Below are positions 7,247 to 12,023 of a stretch of 12,023 nt of DNA, in pieces. A model generated the notes under the pieces. The model saw only the letters and a program-made list of their open reading frames with translations. It had not been told where the DNA came from and made no database searches. Source of the stretch: Ettlia oleoabundans (Eukaryota > Chlorophyta > Chlorophyceae > Chlamydomonadales). The translations under genes were made by a program, and so were the position numbers. Each line of letters opens with the position of its first letter. Position 1 is the stretch's first letter. Location: positions 2,177 through 14,199 of the forward strand of contig JAAMXP010001591.1 in assembly GCA_019693395.1 (NCBI GenBank). The letters are read 5' to 3'.

Positions 7247-9460
7247 CTATTCCTGTGGTTGCTGCTGCTGCAAGAGCCCTGATGCCTCAATCCCAGCTGC
7301 TGCTGAATCTGAACCTGCATGCTGTCCCTCCTCCTCCTCCTCCTCAGGATAGACCATCTTCTTGCTCACGCCGCCATCACACACAAACTCCTGCCCTGCA
7401 GGACAGTCAGGCAAACACAGAATGCCAGGGATTCAATTGCCAGGAGCAAACACCGCTCCTTCCACCACACTGGCACGTAAGCTTGTGCCACCACGGTCAT
7501 CCTGAACCAAACATGCCCCGACAAGCCAGTGATGCATGTGGCGCGGCAAGACAATACATGTCAGCGTTTGACCCCACCTGTGATGAAGCCTGCCCGCTTC
7601 GAGTCAGCTAGGAATAGGCACAGCTCTGCAACATCATGAGGCAGCCCCACTCGCCCTGCAGCAGCCCAAGGGTAAGGTTACTTGCAGCTAGATGCTGGAG
7701 AAGTTCCCAAATCCGCTGGTTATGGGTGTGAGTGGCCCACAAGCTACCACTAACCAGGAAGGAACTGATTCTGAAGCTTCAGGACCAGCCTGGCAGGCCA
7801 CTGCATCCTAGCCAAGTGCCACAACCACTCAAAGCAAAACAGAACTGATAGCCTAGTCAAGCCGCCTGCATGTTGACATGCCCACCTGCTGGATGCCAGG
7901 CATGGTCGGCGGCAGAGATGCTGGCAGGGTCGCCGCTTGTGTCTATCCATCCGGGCAGTACCGCATTAACGCGGACCTTATGCGCCAGGCTGACAGCTTG
8001 GGCGTGGGTCAGCCCCAGCAGGCCCGCCTTGCTGGCAGCATATGCTTCTGTCCCCGGCTCTGACTGCAGTAGAAAGAACGCATCAGAAACAAAGTGGAAA
8101 GCTAGCATTAAGTGGCGTTCGGGACAGGTGAACCGGGCTGCCCGAGCCAGTCACACTGGGCAACATTCAGCAGAGCCTCTGCTGCCAGCCTTCAACTGCT
8201 GCCCTCTGCCCTGCAGATGGTGGTCGCTGGATTGGCATTGTAATCAGTCGTGCCATTTGCCTCCAGTTTGCCTGCGTATTCTTCATCGACGTACATTAAA
8301 AATCGCATGCCAACAGGCAGCAAGTGCAGCCAGCCGACCCCGATTATTCCCACATGCGCCCATCCCACCTGGTGGGCACGAGTGCTGGAGATGTGGATGA
8401 TTGATGCATCACCCGGCGGCATGTTGGGTAGCACTGCCTGAGACATCAAAAAGGGGCCTGCAGCAAGCTGGGGAGCGTAGGATGCAGTGGGTGCAAGGAA
8501 AGATCAACCAAAGAGGCACCTTCCAACCCCACGCCGACGCCCACGCCGCTGTGTATTGCGCACACTGTGCGTTGCTGTGCTGAGCTTGCATCTTGCAGCG
8601 GGATGGGCTACCTGTCAGATTCGTGTCTATGATGCTGCGCCAATGTGCCGCTGCCGCCTCTGCCGCCTCAGGCATGTGGGGGTCGGAAATGCCGGCACTG
8701 CAGCAGGGCATAGGGCAGGATCAAGTAGAGCAGGGCATGGAGATGGGGAGGCCTGGAGCAGTAGCCAGCTGGTGCAGCATGCCGCGCCACTTTTTGCTGC
8801 AAAACGAATTGCATCCTTACTGAAAAATAGTTGCACCCTTGTGAATCTATGCATTCTAGCATGCAACGCATCATGCTTCACTGACCAGGCAACGCCATGC
8901 TAAGCAGGGGGTTGGGATGACCGTGTGCTGCGCTCGTGCCGGTGCGCCAGAGTTGCTGTGGTTGAGTTGGGCTGGTAGTAACTCATAAACCCGGGCCCCC
9001 CAACTCACTTGTTGATCAGGCAGTGGATGTCACCCGAGCCAAAGTGCTGGCGGCATGCGGCCGGCAAGTAGCCCACTTCGGCAGCGGCGGAGATGTCTAT
9101 GACCAGATGTGCATAGCCTGGGCCCAGTACCTCGTCTGTGAGAACGGTTCAGTGAGGGAATGACAGTTGTTGGGGCATGCAAAATGGGGAACGCAGCGCG
9201 CAGTCCATGTCCTGTTTACAAGCGCTGGAGACCAGCGGGCAGGGGTGGGAAAATGCAGTATGGAAGTGTGCACATCATGAAGGGCAGAGCGCATTTTGAC
9301 GCTACAGAACAAACCCACCTCCCTCCTTCTCCTGCAGCTTTATTTTGTCAACGCCCAGCACTTTATAACCAGCTTTCAGAAACGCGCTGGCGCACGCGCG
9401 GCCAATACCGGCCGGACGGGCGGTGCCCGTGATGACAGCCGTTCGCATCGTCAACTCCAT
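7247..9460 (-). CDS. Short-chain dehydrogenase/reductase (classical SDR), 282 residues
   Basis: Seven minus-strand exons join in phase: 9460-9319, 9135-9009, 8697-8612, 8457-8369, 8063-7886, 7655-7578 and 7395-7247 (stop TAG). The N-terminal Rossmann strand reads AVITGTARPAGIG (residues 8-20), with two more residues in the glycine loop than the usual TGxxxGIG. NNAG is at 89-92, and the catalytic set is N116 (DTNLTG), S143 (ISST), Y156 and K160 (YAASK). The NAVLPGW segment (181-187) and the C-terminal pattern HPAGRVGLPHDVAELCLFL, GFITGQEF, DGGVSKKMVYPE are classical SDR. The substrate cannot be read from sequence; NAD(P)-dependent alcohol/ketone oxidoreduction is expected. The DGG-x-x-KM-x-Y ending resembles a bacterial-type SDR group, but the introns show it is a resident nuclear gene. 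A 31-residue Glu/Gln/Ala-rich tail follows. The start could be 9460, 9448 (same frame) or an upstream in-frame ATG at 9535; homology only needs the sequence from 9448. Confidence 0.9.
7328..7345 (-). repeat. (GAG)6 trinucleotide repeat encoding six Glu in the SDR tail
   Basis: Six perfect CTC units on the plus strand are read as GAG codons for residues 251-256, exactly where the conserved SDR domain ends. Confidence 0.85.
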
Positions 9461-9818
9461 CCAGAGCGGGCCGGGAGCAGGGGTTCCTTGATGGCGACAG
9501 CAACAGTGCAGTTGAACACAGCAGGATTTCGGCATGCGGGCACTGAAGAAAAGTGAGGCAGTGTCGGAAGTGATCTGTAATAAGACTTGAAGATTTGGTC
9601 AAGAGAAACGGAGTCCACACACCAGCTGGCACCTGCCCAGCCAGCACGGCAGCCGGCACCTAAAATTGCATCGGCGGGTGCAGGTCGTTGATTGGTGTTT
9701 GCAACCCTCCAACAAGCTAGTTGTAGCTAGCCAGCAGGCTGCCAGCTCCGTTCATGACTCGGTTCTGAGCCTGGTGTTGTCCAAAGCGACAGCTGCGACT
9801 GCGAAGCAAGTAAGCGCA
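9461..9818. promoter_or_regulatory. Shared divergent promoter region of the SDR and the SQS1-like gene
   Basis: Only 358 bases separate the two start codons, so a bidirectional promoter plus both 5' leaders must fit here. No TATA box was recognised. TAGCTAGCCAG at 9724-9734 is the same word as in the leader of the Trx-PUB gene (4771-4781). An upstream in-frame ATG for the SDR lies at 9535. Confidence 0.45.
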
Positions 9819-11996
9819 ATGGGAAAGTCTGGGCGGCGCAAGAAGGGCAAGCAGGGCCACCACAGTGGCGGCAAGCAGCGCCACAGCGGTGGCGGCGGGG
9901 GACAGGTGAGCAGGCTGGGCGCCGCATGGGCAAGCCACAGCGCTGACACTGTCAGATCATGAGGGCATCCGCCTTGGACGTCATAAAGGTGCTGTCATTG
10001 ATGTGCATTTACGAATTCATTGATGTGCATTTACGGAAATCCGCCTGTGTGTTTGGCTGCCTCAACGCAGCTGCTGCTGGTGACGCATTCAAGTCCCATC
10101 CCTCACTTGCCGGCCCACGCTGCTTTGCTGCCACAGGGTGCACTCCCGCCCGAATTCAGCGACAGTGATGAGAGCGGAGGGGTGTTGCGCATTGGCGGTG
10201 TGGTGGTCCACGTGGACGCCAGCGGCCGTGGCACCTTGCACACCAGTGGCGGCGGAGGCGGCGGCAGGGGGCGCAGCGGCGGCAGCGGGCGACCCCAGCC
10301 TGGCAGGCAGCGACAGGGCAGCCAGCGGGCACACTCCAAGCAGCAGCGGCAGGAGGCAGTGCATGGCTTAAACAGCGGATCAGATGGGGATCATGGCAGC
10401 TCGGATGGGGACGGTGGTGATGACTCGCATAGCAGCAGCAGCGAGGGTGAGGACGAACGAGGGCTTGCTGTCCGGGATTATCTCGAGAATCTGGCAGCGG
10501 CAGAGGCAACAGAGGCTGAGGAAGCACAGGGTTACCAGCATGAAAAGCACAGCAGCGGCAGCGGCGGATCAGAAGCGGACACAGAGGCGGGTGGCAGCGC
10601 AGCCAAGCGGCGCCGAAGGCAGTATGAGCAGTACGAGCAATACATGGTATTGCAGCGCTTCAGCAGGTTTGACATGCAAGATGAGGGACCGGTGGAAGAC
10701 CTTGGGTGGCCAGGTGCGATGGGTTGGTGGTTTGATCGGTGGCAGGTGACAGTTGGGTGGGGCGTTGTGAGAGGGAGATGGTGGGCGCACTGGGCACTGT
10801 TTGCACCGTAAGTCGACATTGTTGTGAGGTACAACCAACCTACCAGGGCTGATGCTTTCATGCGTTATACTCAGGACTCCTAATTTATAACTAACATATT
10901 TGAATAACAAACAAGACCGCAGATTGCCGCTGCCTTGTGCTTTATAAACTTGCCATGCTGCCCGAACTGGGGCGTGTCGCTATCCCTGCCGCGCCAGGCA
11001 TGTCATCCGACGAAGACGGCAATGAGGAAGAAAGCAGCGACGGCGGCAGTGACTCAGACGATGACGCCAGCAGCGACAGCAGCAGCGGCGACAGTAGTGG
11101 GAGCAGCGGCAGCTCAGACGACCTTGAAGGTCTGGGTGGGGAGAGCGACAGCAGTGGGTGGGGTGGGGAGGGTGACGAGGCGCTGACTGAGGCTGAGCTG
11201 GCGCAGCTGAGGTGAGGATAGTGATGTCTGACGTTGTGCCATGGCATCTCACAGGGGCATCTAGTGCCCGACTTTGGCTATGCGTGTTTAATGCCTGAAT
11301 GGCTAGCTGGATTGGGGGGTGACACCGGCCCTTCCCTGGCCTTTTGGCGGGGCCGTTTGCCGCGTATTTAAGTGTGACTCCAGCCATGAACGCTTTCCTC
11401 TTGCTCAAGCACTTAAAAGGCTGTGGCCCACCCACCTGCCTCTGTTCCCTGCAGTCTGGCCCAGCGCTACCCGGTGCAGGTGCGGCCGCGTCCCCCGCCT
11501 CTGCCGGGCCAGCAGCAGCAGCCAAAGGATAAGCAGCAGCAAAAGAAGAAGCACAAGCCGGGCGTGAAAGGCGCTAAGGGCGGAAAGATGGCGCCAGGTA
11601 AGAAGTCCCACTGACGCTTCCCTCATTTGAGGGCTGTCAAACTTGTGTTTGGAGCCCATTGTTGGTGCCCAGCTTGCCTCTGCCCCGCTGCTGGTGCTGG
11701 CAAGCCGCACGCCGCTCCAAAAGGCAACGTCCAGCCTCCTCCTGCTTTCCTCCCTTCTCGAAGGCAAACTGCAGGTTCTCAGTCTCACTTAGGGCTCTTC
11801 CCCCCTGTCAACCCATTCACTTGACCTCAACCGCAATGGCCCCTGCCGCTACTTTGGCCCCACAGGAGAGAAGAAGCGTGCGCGGCGGGAGCGGCTGGAG
11901 GCGAAGCGCGCCGCTCGTGCCGCCGGCCGCGGCTTTGACCTGGCCTGGATCAACCGGCAGCTGGAGGAGTTTGTGCTGAGGCAGGGGGACATGCAG
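9819..11996 (+). CDS. SQS1-like (R3H/G-patch family) nuclear protein, N-terminal 384 residues, partial
   Basis: Five exons join in phase: 9819-9905, 10137-10713, 10998-11211, 11455-11597 and 11866-11996; a donor follows at 11997 and the gene runs off the right edge. The ATG at 9819 begins a basic N-terminus (MGKSGRRKKGKQG). Exon 2 is Gly/Ser/Gln-rich, with AVRDYLENL at residues 140-148 and a basic cluster KRRRR at 186-190 that could be a nuclear localisation signal. Exon 3 is an acidic Ser/Asp/Glu run typical of CK2 targets. Exons 4-5 are Gln/Lys-rich, ending in a basic helix and GFDLAWINRQLEEFV...GDM (363-383). This order, and the last motif before the missing part, resembles plant and fungal SQS1-like proteins, whose R3H and G-patch domains would follow to the right; that family works with a DEAH helicase in splicing or ribosome assembly. 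Those domains are not visible here, so the family is an inference; the gene model is firmer than the name. Confidence 0.65.
9995..10035 (+). repeat. Short tandem duplication in intron 1 of the SQS1-like gene
   Basis: The 19-base word TCATTGATGTGCATTTACG occurs at 9995-10013 and again at 10017-10035, a perfect copy with a period of 22 bases. It lies inside the 231-base intron between exons 1 and 2. Confidence 0.9.
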
Positions 11997-12023
11997 GTGG
12001 GGGGTGTGGGCGTGTGTGGGGGG

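Noticed and set aside
7204..7611. 135-codon plus-strand open frame
   Set aside because: It is antisense to the last two SDR exons, which carry conserved SDR motifs, and the poly-Pro part is only the reverse of the GAG repeat.
9666..9818. In-frame extension upstream of the SQS1-like ATG
   Set aside because: The extension would start at a TTG, not an ATG; the ATG at 9819 opens directly into the basic N-terminus.
10980..11525. 181-codon open frame on the minus strand
   Set aside because: It is antisense to the acidic Ser/Asp exon of the SQS1-like gene and crosses its exon-intron borders.
1..12023. Transposons, CRISPR arrays, tRNA or rRNA genes
   Set aside because: No terminal repeats with transposase, no spaced direct-repeat array, and no recognisable tRNA or rRNA sequence was seen on either strand by eye.

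Overview
The window is nuclear DNA from a eukaryote, most probably a chlorophyte green alga. Its genes are cut into short exons with GT-AG introns of about 100-330 bases, most donors reading GTGAG or GTGGG and many acceptors CTGCAG. Coding sequence is GC-rich with Ala/Gln/Gly/Ser low-complexity stretches. One gene is a SIZ1-type SUMO ligase carrying a PHD finger, an architecture typical of the plant lineage. There is no sign of bacterial operons, tRNA, rRNA or CRISPR. All gene models were built by hand by joining exons whose reading phase and splice sites agree; none has transcript support.

Layout. (1) 51-2812, minus: the first eight exons of a SIZ1/PIAS-like SUMO E3 ligase (SAP, PHD, PINIT); the SP-RING part lies beyond the left edge. 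(2) 2813-4018: about 1.2 kb between divergent genes with no confident gene, but with one striking plus-strand stretch (3465-3570) that reads as six hexapeptide-repeat turns. (3) 4019-4649, plus: a complete three-exon DPM3, the small membrane anchor subunit of dolichol-phosphate mannose synthase. (4) 4911-6795, plus: a four-exon gene joining a thioredoxin domain (WCGPC) to a PUB domain and an Ala/Gln-rich tail. (5) 7247-9460, minus: a seven-exon short-chain dehydrogenase/reductase, convergent with the thioredoxin-PUB gene. (6) 9819-11996, plus: the first five exons of an acidic, Ser/Gly-rich nuclear-type protein resembling the N-terminal part of SQS1-like R3H/G-patch proteins; it runs off the right edge.

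The genes do not form a pathway. The most interesting one is the thioredoxin-PUB fusion: PUB domains in other proteins bind the C-terminus of the p97/CDC48 ATPase, so the protein may be a redox partner of CDC48 in protein quality control. Its neighbour DPM3 supplies the ER glycosylation pathway, whose failed products are handled by CDC48, but adjacency in a eukaryotic genome is weak evidence of a shared role.
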